Made by a program: the position numbers and the translations under genes. Shown one piece after another: positions 1-7,149 of a stretch of DNA of 13,654 bases. The stretch covers positions 1 through 13,654 of the forward strand of contig CAZMEV010000084.1 in NCBI GenBank assembly GCA_964565375.1. Reading direction: 5' to 3'. The notes below the pieces were generated by a model. The model ran no database searches. It saw only the letters and a program-made list of their open reading frames with translations, and was not told where the DNA came from. The DNA is from SLAN01 sp964565375 (GTDB lineage Bacteria; Spirochaetota; Spirochaetia; DSM-27196; SKKC01). Each line of letters starts with the position of its first letter. The first letter of the stretch is position 1.

Positions 1-1946
1 AATCCTTGCCGCTGGACATTGGCAACCGTATTGGTTACCGCGTTTATCCACGACCTCTGTAGCTCGGGCTGCAATGCGGGAACAGCTCCCCCGGCGGTCT
101 CTACCTTGCTTTCGACAATCTGCTTTTCCAGTTGCGGATCCACAGTCACGACATTCAGGGTTCGGTTATCATCCGCGTACTGAAGGCAGATTTGCCTGCC
201 GATTGCCTGGCGAGCCTTCTCGATAAGAAAGCCTGTATCCTTACTGAGGGTAGCATAGTCAGCGAGCGATTCCAATATAGCCACCATATTACGAATGCTT
301 ATACGCTCGCGAAGCAATCCCTGAAGTACCTTCTGAATCTCTCCGAGCCCGAGAGCGTTCTGCGCTTCGTCAACCACGGCCGGATAATCCTTACGAAGGT
401 TATCCAGCATATTGCGAACCTCCTGACGACCGAGAATCTCGTCGGCATGGCGTTTAATGACCTCCGTCAAATGAGTCGCAATAATGCTCGGCGAATCAAC
501 AACGGTATATCCATATCGTTCCGCCTGTTCACGGTATTCTTCCGTTATCCATTTAGCCGGCAGGCCGAACGCAGGATCGGTTGCAGGCTCACCGGGCACG
601 TCTTCGCGATCACCACCGGGATTAATACTGAGATAGTGATTCATACGTACCGTACCACGTCCCACCTCGGTGCCTCGAATCTTTATACAGTACTCAGAAG
701 GTTGAAGTCTCATATTGTCGATAATCCGAATCCGCGGAACGACCAGGCCGAGATCCAGCGCAGCTTCACGACGTATTCTTGTGACCCGCTCGAGAAGTTC
801 CGCGCCCTGATCCCGGTCGACAAGCGGAACAAGGCCGTACCCGAGTTCAAGCGAGATCGGATCGAGTGGCGCAACATGGGTCGGGTCGGGCGCAGCTTCC
901 GCCTGTTTCTTCTGTTGTTCGCCCGCACTCTCCTCCCGGGCCTCACGTTCGGCGGCAACTTCATCCCTTCCGAGCCGAAAAGCGAAGAACCCGAGAAGGG
1001 CACCCATCGGAACGAGCACATACCAGGGGAATCCCGGGAGCAGCGAAATGCCCAGCAGGAAGGCTGCAGCAACCCAGTACGCCTTCGAATGACGCCCGAA
1101 CTGCTGAGCCACATCCTGCCCGAAGGTTCCATCGCTGATAGCCCGGGTGACAATTAGGCCGGTAGCCGTAGAGATGAGCAAGGCGGGAAACTGGGTAATC
1201 AGTCCGTCACCAACGGTAAGACTTACGTAGGTCTCAAGCGCTACCTCGAAGCTTTCACCCAGTAGCGTCATACCGATAATCATACCGCCGGCAATGTTCA
1301 AAACCGTGATGAATATACCGGCCTTGACATTTCCACTGACGAACTTGGCAGCACCGTCCATAGCCCCGTAGAAATCGACTTCGCGCTGGAGTTCCTCTTT
1401 CTTCTTATGGGCTTCTTCCTCGGTAAGCGCTCCCGCGGAGTATTCGGCGTCGATCGCCATCTGTTTCGCCGGGAGACCGTCCAGTGTAAAGCGGGCCGCT
1501 ACCTCGGCAACCCGCGTAGCGCCCTTCGTAATGACTACTACCTGAACAACGATAATAATCGTGAAAATGATCAGACCGATAACAAGACCGGTAAGTCCGC
1601 CGGTTCCCACCACAAATGTGCCGAATGCCCGCACCAGCTGTCCGCCGAACTCGCTTCCTTCACTGAGAATGAGTCTTGTTGAGCTGACATTGAGAGCGAG
1701 TCCGAACACAGTTGCTATAAGGAGAAGCGCTGGAAAGATCGAGAAATCGAGTGCACGACGCGTATAGAGTACGATCAGAATAACAATCAGGCTACCGATA
1801 AGATTCAGCGCCATGAGAAAATCGAGTACAAACGCAGGTAGCGGAATTACAAACATGATAGCGGCGAGCACGACACCACCGGCTACGAGGAGGTCAGTCT
1901 TTCCGCCAAGAAATGAGTTACTGATCACCGAACGTACATCAGCCAT
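1..1946 (-). CDS. flhA: Flagellar export gate protein FlhA (3' end missing)
   Basis: FlhA forms the nonameric ring of the flagellar type III export gate in the inner membrane and docks export chaperones and substrates on its cytoplasmic domain. The frame is open from ATG at 1946 to the window edge, giving about 648 residues; the family usually has about 690-710, so only the last few dozen are missing. Residues 1-345 hold the hydrophobic segments (about 19-61, 68-86, 118-139, 205-226, 240-275, 310-346). The FHIPEP signature lies at about 143-168 (RVAEVAARFTLDGLPAKQM) and the conserved GDGLITQFPALLIST at 246-260. The rest is the cytoplasmic domain, preceded by a charged linker near 350-380. The start sits 3 nt after the flhB stop, with GGAGG 10 nt upstream inside the end of flhB, so translation is probably coupled. 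Oddity: the signature has Ala160 where PGKQM is usual. Identity is very secure. Confidence 0.97.
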   Translation of the reverse strand, partial: MADVRSVISNSFLGGKTDLLVAGGVVLAAIMFVIPLPAFVLDFLMALNLIGSLIVILIVLYTRRALDFSIFPALLLIATVFGLALNVSSTRLILSEGSEFGGQLVRAFGTFVVGTGGLTGLVIGLIIFTIIIVVQVVVITKGATRVAEVAARFTLDGLPAKQMAIDAEYSAGALTEEEAHKKKEELQREVDFYGAMDGAAKFVSGNVKAGIFITVLNIAGGMIIGMTLLGESFEVALETYVSLTVGDGLITQFPALLISTATGLIVTRAISDGTFGQDVAQQFGRHSKAYWVAAAFLLGISLLPGFPWYVLVPMGALLGFFAFRLGRDEVAAEREAREESAGEQQKKQAEAAPDPTHVAPLDPISLELGYGLVPLVDRDQGAELLERVTRIRREAALDLGLVVPRIRIIDNMRLQPSEYCIKIRGTEVGRGTVRMNHYLSINPGGDREDVPGEPATDPAFGLPAKWITEEYREQAERYGYTVVDSPSIIATHLTEVIKRHADEILGRQEVRNMLDNLRKDYPAVVDEAQNALGLGEIQKVLQGLLRERISIRNMVAILESLADYATLSKDTGFLIEKARQAIGRQICLQYADDNRTLNVVTVDPQLEKQIVESKVETAGGAVPALQPELQRSWINAVTNTVANVQRQG

Positions 1947-1949
1947 ACG

Positions 1950-3140
1950 TTATACGCCTCCCCACCATTTTTCTCGTTTTTCAGCTTTCTTCATCGCATA
2001 TACATGTTTCAACACCGCAACCACCGCCTCGTAATACCGTTCCGGAACAACGTCACCAATCTCGACCTCGGCATGGAGCGCCCGCGCGAGGGGCTTGTTT
2101 TCAATCACCGGCACATCGTTATCCGCGGCAATCTCTCGAATCCGTCGCGCTACGTTGTCCTGGCCTTTGGCTGTTACCGTCGGCGCCTCCATTATTCGCC
2201 GGTCATATTCGAGCGCCACCGCGAAATGCGTCGGGTTGGTAACGACAACATCCGCAGTGGGCACCTTCTCCATCATGTTGTTGCTTAACACTTCCTGCAT
2301 TCGCTGACGCAGTCGCTGTTTAATCTGGGGATCACCTTCGTAGGTCTTGCGTTCTTCCTTTACTTCTTCCTTGGTCATCTTCAGACTCTCTCGGTGCTGC
2401 CGTTTCTGGAACAGGTAGTCGAAGAGCGAAAGCACCAGAAACACAATCGCCGTCTGAAGCAGAATCTGGAATCCCAGCTGCGAGATGAGCAGCACCCCGT
2501 GATACACGGTGCCATCAACAAGCCGTGCGAGTTCACCAAACCGGGGTTGCACGTTCACAATCGCAATGCCGGCAACAATAAGGACCTTGCCGATATTCTT
2601 CGCCATATTGAACGCAGCTTCCTCGCCGGCAAAGCTCTTCTTTGCCCACTTTCCGAAGTTCGGCGCGATACGCTTTGGATCGGGGCTCAACGGTTGTGCA
2701 GTGAACAGGAAGCCAACCTGCAGCACATTTGCCGCCCAGGCGGCGATAAAGCAAACCGCAGCTACCGGCAGCGCGAGACGAATGAAGTAGTAATAGAACG
2801 CCCTTGTGAGAATGTAATCTACCTGGACATTGACTTCAGTTGTCTGCCGGAAGAAATAGCCCACCATTTCAAGCATTGTCTGCCACAACCATCGGGAGAG
2901 GATTGCCATAGTAAGCGCAGCCAGTACAAGCATGACAGCACTTGTAACGTCGGCACTCTTGGCAACCTTTCCTTCCTCTTCGCGAGCCTTGCGGATTTTC
3001 TGCTCGGTGGGTTCCTCGGTTCGTCCTTCCTCTTCGGCGGAGAACCACTGCAGATGCATCCGCGCGGCAATGGAGGTTAACTCGCTCAAATGAGGATCAT
3101 GCGTATCATCGTATTCACAGGGATACGGGCAAACGCTCAT
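1950..3140 (-). CDS. flhB: Flagellar export switch protein FlhB
   Basis: FlhB is the substrate-specificity switch of the flagellar export gate. It wraps the FliPQR core in the membrane, and its cytoplasmic domain cleaves itself so that export changes from hook to filament substrates once FliK signals. The 396-residue product has four hydrophobic segments (about 66-84, 116-140, 184-197, 212-241) and then the cytoplasmic domain with the autocleavage motif NPTH at 302-305 (cleavage expected between Asn302 and Pro303). The conserved N-terminal stretch GRTEEPTEQKIRKAREE begins only at residue 39. It is preceded by an extra leader that contains Cys4, Cys8 and an LQWF motif at 30-33. The start at 3140 overlaps the fliR stop (ATGA) and has GGAGG 6 nt upstream. 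The alternative Met28 has no ribosome binding site, so the longer form is preferred. Identity is very secure. Confidence 0.97.
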   Translation of the reverse strand: MSVCPYPCEYDDTHDPHLSELTSIAARMHLQWFSAEEEGRTEEPTEQKIRKAREEEGKVAKSADVTSAVMLVLAALTMAILSRWLWQTMLEMVGYFFRQTTEVNVQVDYILTRAFYYYFIRLALPVAAVCFIAAWAANVLQVGFLFTAQPLSPDPKRIAPNFGKWAKKSFAGEEAAFNMAKNIGKVLIVAGIAIVNVQPRFGELARLVDGTVYHGVLLISQLGFQILLQTAIVFLVLSLFDYLFQKRQHRESLKMTKEEVKEERKTYEGDPQIKQRLRQRMQEVLSNNMMEKVPTADVVVTNPTHFAVALEYDRRIMEAPTVTAKGQDNVARRIREIAADNDVPVIENKPLARALHAEVEIGDVVPERYYEAVVAVLKHVYAMKKAEKREKWWGGV

Positions 3141-3928
3141 TGCATTCCTCCGTAAATCGTGAACAGATCGAGAAGTACGGTGAACCCATTCTGGATGATG
3201 CGATCAAAGGCACCGATTATCAGCGGTAACGCAAGAAACATGACGGTGAACGCAACAAGTATCGCCGCCGGAAATCCGAGCATGAGGAGGTTCATCTGGG
3301 GTGCAGCTTTAGCCATCAACCCTAAACTTATGTTGACGAGTACAAGCGTACCGAGGATTGGCAGACTGATAATCAGGGCCTGCTCGAACAAAGAGGACAA
3401 CCCGAAAATCATGAGCCCAGCGAGTTCCTCGTTCGCCATAAGCACATCAGCAGCTCGAATGGCCTGAAACGAACGAAGTACACCGGTGAGAAAGAGTCGA
3501 TTGAAACTGTCGGTTGCCAGGAATACAAACATGGCCACCAGGTTGAAGAACTGACCGACAAGCGGGATCTCCACCTGGCTCAGAGGGTCGAACACCTGCG
3601 AGGCGCCAAATCCCATTTGCAGCGAAAAAAACTGGCCGGCGGTCTGAAAGGTAGTAAACACCAGCGTTACAAACATCCCCATTATCATTCCGACAAGACC
3701 TTCTCCCGCCAGAAGAAGCATATAACCAAGGCCGGTGTCGGGAATGGGGTAACCGGCCTCCTGCAGCCAGGGAAATACAACCCATGCGGTCATGAACGCA
3801 AGGCCAACCCGGGCAATGCCGGGAAGTCCTTCACCCGAAACAAGAGGAGCGGTACGAAGCATGAGAAACACACGGACAAACGGGAGGAAGAATAGTTGTG
3901 CGTTCTCGGCAATGCTGTACAGCGCCAT
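3137..3928 (-). CDS. fliR: Flagellar export gate protein FliR
   Basis: FliR is one of the three proteins (FliP5-FliQ4-FliR1) that form the export channel inside the MS ring. The 263-residue product matches the usual FliR length and is almost entirely hydrophobic, with segments near 11-29, 37-54, 66-92, 124-139, 174-200 and 214-238. Family landmarks are the EGLVGMIMG segment near 76-84, the GFGASQVFDPLSQ loop near 106-118 and the AAPQMN motif at 208-213 followed by GFP. The start at 3928 is 21 nt after the fliQ stop, with AAGGA 9 nt upstream. The stop overlaps the flhB start. Placement between fliQ and flhB is the standard order and supports the call. Confidence 0.96.
   Translation of the reverse strand: MALYSIAENAQLFFLPFVRVFLMLRTAPLVSGEGLPGIARVGLAFMTAWVVFPWLQEAGYPIPDTGLGYMLLLAGEGLVGMIMGMFVTLVFTTFQTAGQFFSLQMGFGASQVFDPLSQVEIPLVGQFFNLVAMFVFLATDSFNRLFLTGVLRSFQAIRAADVLMANEELAGLMIFGLSSLFEQALIISLPILGTLVLVNISLGLMAKAAPQMNLLMLGFPAAILVAFTVMFLALPLIIGAFDRIIQNGFTVLLDLFTIYGGMQ
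3147..3151 (-). promoter_or_regulatory. flhB ribosome binding site
   Basis: GGAGG lies 6 nt before the flhB ATG, inside the last codons of fliR. It supports the ATG at 3140 over the internal ATG at 3059, whose upstream sequence has no purine-rich Shine-Dalgarno. With the 4-nt stop/start overlap, this suggests that flhB is translated by coupling to fliR. Confidence 0.8.
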
Positions 3929-3949
3929 GACCCCTGTTCCTTCAGTGCG

Positions 3950-4219
3950 CTATCGCACCATTTGAGGAATCTGACCCATCAGACTTTCAGTGAATACAAC
4001 AAGAAGGCTGAACATCCAGGGCCCGAAAAACAGAAGAGCCAGAAGGATCGCTGCAATCTTCGGAACAAACGTGAGCGTCTGCTCCTGAATACTCGTTGTT
4101 GCCTGAAGAATTGATATAATCAGGCCAACCAGCATCGCGATAATCAGAATTGGCGAAGCGATAATAAGCACCTGTAGTACGCCGGTGCGCAGTATCTGTA
4201 TTGCCGTTCCAAGTGACAT
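3950..4219 (-). CDS. fliQ: Flagellar export gate protein FliQ
   Basis: FliQ is the small subunit of the FliPQR export channel. The product is 89 residues, the canonical FliQ length, with two membrane segments at about 12-36 and 49-72 and the conserved ILQATTSIQEQTLTFVPK stretch between them (near 37-54). The start at 4219 follows the fliP stop by 16 nt with GGGAGG close upstream. Identity is secure from length, motif and position between fliP and fliR. Confidence 0.96.
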   Translation of the reverse strand: MSLGTAIQILRTGVLQVLIIASPILIIAMLVGLIISILQATTSIQEQTLTFVPKIAAILLALLFFGPWMFSLLVVFTESLMGQIPQMVR

Positions 4220-4235
4220 AGATCCTCCCGCTCCC

Positions 4236-5012
4236 TTATAGGAAGCTTCTGATAAGCTGCTCGGTCAGCAGCGTCCACCCATCCACCAGAACGAAGAGAA
4301 TGAGTTTAAACGGAAGTGAGATCATGATCGGAGGCAACATGATCATACCCATAGACATGAGCGTCGAAGCGACCACCATATCCACCACGATAAACGGAAC
4401 GAACAGCAGGATGCCGATCTGAAAGGCCACGGTCATCTCGTGGAGGATAAAGGCGGGTATAAGTACGTGCGTGGGAACCTCTCCGAGGTTTGCAGGACGC
4501 GGCATTTCCGCGAGTCGCATGAACAGCCGTATGGTATCGGGATTGCCCTGCATCTGCCGGTACATGAACACACGCATGGGACTTTCAAAATTCTCGTACG
4601 CTTCCTCAAGTCCGATTTCGCCCTCCGAAAGCGGCACAAACGCTTCTTCATAGACCTGATTGAAGGTGGGAAACATGATGAAGAATGTCATGAACAGCGC
4701 GACCCCCATCAGAACCTGAGTCGGAGGAACCTGCTGGAGGGAAAGCGCCCGTTTCACAAAGTCCAGAACGATCGCAATCCTGAGAAAACTTGTCAGCAGA
4801 ATTATGATCGACGGGGCGATCGAGAGAACCGCAAGAAGAAGCAGTATTTGAAGTGATAGTGCAACTTCGCCGGTATCTTCGGCCTCTCGTACTGAGAGAT
4901 CGATAAACGGCAAACCTGTCCCTTCGGTAGCACCCGCTTCCTGTGCGCCCGCCGGAACAGCCAGGATCATCAGCGCAATCAGAACAGCACCTGCAATCAC
5001 GGAGCGTTTCAT
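4236..5012 (-). CDS. fliP: Flagellar export gate protein FliP
   Basis: FliP is the main pore-forming subunit of the flagellar export channel, with five copies around the central path. The product from the chosen start is 258 residues. It begins with a cleavable signal peptide (MKRSVIAGAVLIALMILAVP then AGAQ, about 1-24), as is usual for FliP. Landmarks are LTSFLRI at 73-79, LQQVPPTQVLMG at 92-103 and the second FliP signature DMVVASTLMSMGMIMLPP at 201-218. The frame stays open upstream to 5405, but that part overlaps fliO, is arginine- and proline-rich and does not look like protein. The ATG at 5012 has GGAGG 9 nt before it and lies 16 nt after the fliO stop, so it is the real start. Confidence 0.96.
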   Translation of the reverse strand: MKRSVIAGAVLIALMILAVPAGAQEAGATEGTGLPFIDLSVREAEDTGEVALSLQILLLLAVLSIAPSIIILLTSFLRIAIVLDFVKRALSLQQVPPTQVLMGVALFMTFFIMFPTFNQVYEEAFVPLSEGEIGLEEAYENFESPMRVFMYRQMQGNPDTIRLFMRLAEMPRPANLGEVPTHVLIPAFILHEMTVAFQIGILLFVPFIVVDMVVASTLMSMGMIMLPPIMISLPFKLILFVLVDGWTLLTEQLIRSFL

Positions 5013-5021
5013 ACCATTACC

Positions 5022-5026
5022 CCTCC
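5022..5026 (-). promoter_or_regulatory. fliP ribosome binding site
   Basis: GGAGG lies 9 nt before the ATG at 5012, in the 16-nt gap after fliO. It decides the fliP start: the open frame reaches 131 codons further upstream, but only this ATG combines a good Shine-Dalgarno with a signal peptide. Confidence 0.8.
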
Positions 5027-5028
5027 GT

Positions 5029-5916
5029 TCACAGATGCTGAAGCCGCTCGCGCTGACGCGAGATAAATGAGTCGTCACCACGCGAACCGAAGCGCTCTGT
5101 CTCCGGGCGTGAGGACTCCTGCCGCTCGTTGGAGTATTGCCGGTCGGAGCCGGAGCGCTGATAGTCCGAACCATCGGACGAATCACTGCCGGCCTCTGTT
5201 GGGCGTCGAGATCCGCCTTCGCCTGAGCCGGCAGATGCACCTCGAGATGCGCTCTCAGATACGGTCGAACCGGCCGCGGCATCTCCGCTCGCCTGATCGT
5301 GCACCGGTTTCCCCTGGGCAGGAATGGCGCCGCGGAACATATCCCCGACAAAATCCGAGAAAGTCCGCTTGCCGAACGGAGATGAACCAGCGACAGAGGA
5401 ACCATGCTCGAGAAGCAGCTGGTCGATCGTCTCCTGGTCCTGCAGTTCCGATATAAGGTTGACCGACTGTTCAGCCGACCCTACGAGAAACACTCGACCA
5501 CCGACTTCGATCAGATGCACAGCTCTCGAACCCTGAAGCGTGGTTGTACCGAGAAGTCGCAGCGACTTGTCGGCACGGTCGCCGTGCCCTCCGGCCTTTT
5601 TGAGAAAGTAGAACAGAACGTATATCGAAAGGACGACCAGTCCGAGAACAAGCACCATTCGGATGAAATCACCGGCGCCGAAGCTGGTCAGTCCATCAAC
5701 TTCTTCCGCCTGTGCCTGTTCCGTCTCGTCGTCAAAGGTAAGTGTGGACTCGTCGACTCTGTCACCTTCTTCCGACAGCGGTCCACCATCTGCAGCATGC
5801 TCATCGCCGGTCGGCGACTCGCTGAGATCTTCCGCGGGTACTCCTTCCCCATCTTCGGCATACAGGTTACCTGCACCGAACAGGAAAAGCACCGCAATTA
5901 TCAGTGCGTATTTCAC
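5029..5916 (-). CDS. fliO: FliO-family export gate assembly protein (FliZ of spirochaetes)
   Basis: FliO helps FliP form its ring during assembly of the flagellar export gate and is not part of the finished gate. The 295-residue product has a signal peptide (about 1-20, ending NLYA), an acidic periplasmic stretch (about 21-80), one membrane segment (about 84-105), then a compact cytoplasmic domain (about 112-160, with SLRLLGTTTLQGSRAVHLIE) typical of FliO. Residues from about 205 onward form a Ser-, Gly-, Arg- and Asp-rich tail of low complexity with no recognisable fold. The gene lies directly before fliP, where FliO is expected, and spirochaetal operons have a protein of about 300 residues here called FliZ. 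The start at 5916 has GGGAGG just upstream. Sequence conservation in this family is weak, so the call rests on architecture plus position. Confidence 0.88.
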   Translation of the reverse strand: MKYALIIAVLFLFGAGNLYAEDGEGVPAEDLSESPTGDEHAADGGPLSEEGDRVDESTLTFDDETEQAQAEEVDGLTSFGAGDFIRMVLVLGLVVLSIYVLFYFLKKAGGHGDRADKSLRLLGTTTLQGSRAVHLIEVGGRVFLVGSAEQSVNLISELQDQETIDQLLLEHGSSVAGSSPFGKRTFSDFVGDMFRGAIPAQGKPVHDQASGDAAAGSTVSESASRGASAGSGEGGSRRPTEAGSDSSDGSDYQRSGSDRQYSNERQESSRPETERFGSRGDDSFISRQRERLQHL

Positions 5917-5953
5917 GTTCCCCTCCCAAGTAAACGTGTTAATGGAGCAACGC

Positions 5954-5981
5954 AGCCGCCCGAACGGTTAAGCGGCGGACT
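5954..5981 (-). other. Hairpin in the fliY-fliO gap
   Basis: In the 87-nt gap between fliY and fliO, the transcript can pair AG-CCGCC with GGCGGCT (7 bp with one bulged T) around a 13-nt loop. No T-run follows, so it is not an intrinsic terminator. It could affect mRNA stability or access to the fliO start, or be chance. No promoter-like sequence was seen in this gap. Confidence 0.35.
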
Positions 5982-6003
5982 ACGGAAGCTCATTTGTCTG
6001 GCG

Positions 6004-7146
6004 TCAGGACATGTTATTGACCCGTTCCATAGGCGAAACGATTTCAGTAACACGGACGCCGAAGTTTTCGTCTATAACGACAACCTCACCCTTTGCTATA
6101 AGTTTGTGATTTACCAGGATATCCACCGGTTCTCCGGCGAGCTTATCGAGCTCAATTATGGTGCCTTCTCCCATTCCAAGGATTTCCTTGATCAGTTTCC
6201 GGGTCCGGCCGAGCTCGACGGTCATTTCCATGTATACGTCCATGAGCAGACTGATATTTCCCTGCTCACCTGACGCACCGCCTCCCTGAAGATTTGGAAA
6301 CTGTACACTCTGCACACCAGGATTTCCGCCCATTTGTGTACCTGAGGCAGGACCGCCGAACATGCCGGCCATTGGATCCTGGCCTCCGCCCTGTTGTCCG
6401 CCCATCATACCCGCGAGCCCCTGATCCTGCTGCCCACCGGCGGGCGCGCCGCCCTGAGGCGCCGCCTGTTGTTGCTGTTGTTGTGGCCCGGACGCCGGCT
6501 GTCCTCCCGATGCCGCCTGCGCAGGCACGACCGACTGCACAATATCCGAGCTGAATACTTCATGCAGCGTATACTGTCGGCCCTCAACCGTTAACGGATA
6601 GTCAACAGCAATAAACATACCTGACGGCAGATCAAGACTATCCTTGTCCACCTGTTTGCCTTCCGGCGCAGCGGTCATAACCGTCTGCGACGCCCGTTCA
6701 CCAATGGCCGTCGAAACAGGTCCGTGAATCTGGCTGACCGCTTCCTGCAGGGCGTTAACCGCCGCATCATCCAGTTCGATGTCCGTCTGTCCCATCATGG
6801 GCCCGGCTATCGCAATCGCGGCATCGGTACCAAGCAGATACAGGTGTTCACCCGGAACGCCGCTCGAGTAATTAAGGCTGATCTGTACCATTTGCTGGTC
6901 AACTTCGCCGACAAGCTGATCGCCCCGTAATGCACGGACTTTGGGCTGGTCCATACTGACCGAAGTATTCACAAGCATCGAGAAGTTCGAACCCTGCGAA
7001 TCGAGCGTGTTCCCGACGAGCTCGCCGAAGGCGCGAACCTGACTTTCGTCAATTTCGGCACCGCTCGACTCTTCGTCGAAGTCCATCCCGCCGGAGCCCT
7101 GCAACAATGCGTCTATTTCGTCCTGAGAGAGGCTTCCGTCGCTCAT
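6004..7146 (-). CDS. fliY: Flagellar motor switch protein FliY (FliN family)
   Basis: FliY is a C-ring switch protein that joins a FliN-type C-terminal SpoA domain to a CheC-like domain. The 380-residue product starts with LSQDEIDALL at 6-15, the CheY-P-binding peptide also found at the FliM N-terminus. Residues about 35-165 form two CheC-like halves, and about 200-290 are a Gln/Gly/Ala/Pro linker with a run of six Gln. The SpoA domain is at about 297-378 (MEMTVELGRTRKLIKEIL and the GEPVDILVNHKLIAKGEV region). In both CheC halves the Glu and Pro of the phosphatase pattern are in register (Glu42/Pro68, Glu135/Pro161), but the Asn is replaced by Gly45 and Ser138. The gene starts 3 nt after the fliM stop with AAGGAG about 12 nt upstream. 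Some databases would name it FliN; the domain content favours FliY. Confidence 0.93.
   Translation of the reverse strand: MSDGSLSQDEIDALLQGSGGMDFDEESSGAEIDESQVRAFGELVGNTLDSQGSNFSMLVNTSVSMDQPKVRALRGDQLVGEVDQQMVQISLNYSSGVPGEHLYLLGTDAAIAIAGPMMGQTDIELDDAAVNALQEAVSQIHGPVSTAIGERASQTVMTAAPEGKQVDKDSLDLPSGMFIAVDYPLTVEGRQYTLHEVFSSDIVQSVVPAQAASGGQPASGPQQQQQQAAPQGGAPAGGQQDQGLAGMMGGQQGGGQDPMAGMFGGPASGTQMGGNPGVQSVQFPNLQGGGASGEQGNISLLMDVYMEMTVELGRTRKLIKEILGMGEGTIIELDKLAGEPVDILVNHKLIAKGEVVVIDENFGVRVTEIVSPMERVNNMS
6466..6483 (-). repeat. CAR codon run in the FliY linker
   Basis: Six consecutive glutamine codons form two copies of CAACAACAG in the linker of fliY. The run keeps frame in units of three, so slippage would change linker length without disrupting the SpoA domain. 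Confidence 0.7.
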
Positions 7147-7149
7147 GCT

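Noticed and set aside
132..1157. 341-codon open frame on the plus strand
   Set aside because: It lies wholly antisense to flhA, which has clear family motifs across the whole interval. The predicted protein resembles no family I recognise and has the composition expected from a shadow frame.
3057..3059. Internal ATG (Met28) as the flhB start
   Set aside because: No Shine-Dalgarno precedes it, whereas the ATG at 3138-3140 has GGAGG at 6 nt and overlaps the fliR stop in the usual coupled way.
5013..5405. In-frame upstream extension of fliP to 5405
   Set aside because: It overlaps fliO in another frame, is arginine/proline-rich, and would bury the signal peptide of FliP. The ATG at 5012 has its own ribosome binding site.
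5404..6273. 289-codon open frame on the plus strand
   Set aside because: It spans the fliO start, the intergenic gap and the end of fliY in antisense. Both minus-strand genes are convincing, and the plus-strand protein has no recognisable features.
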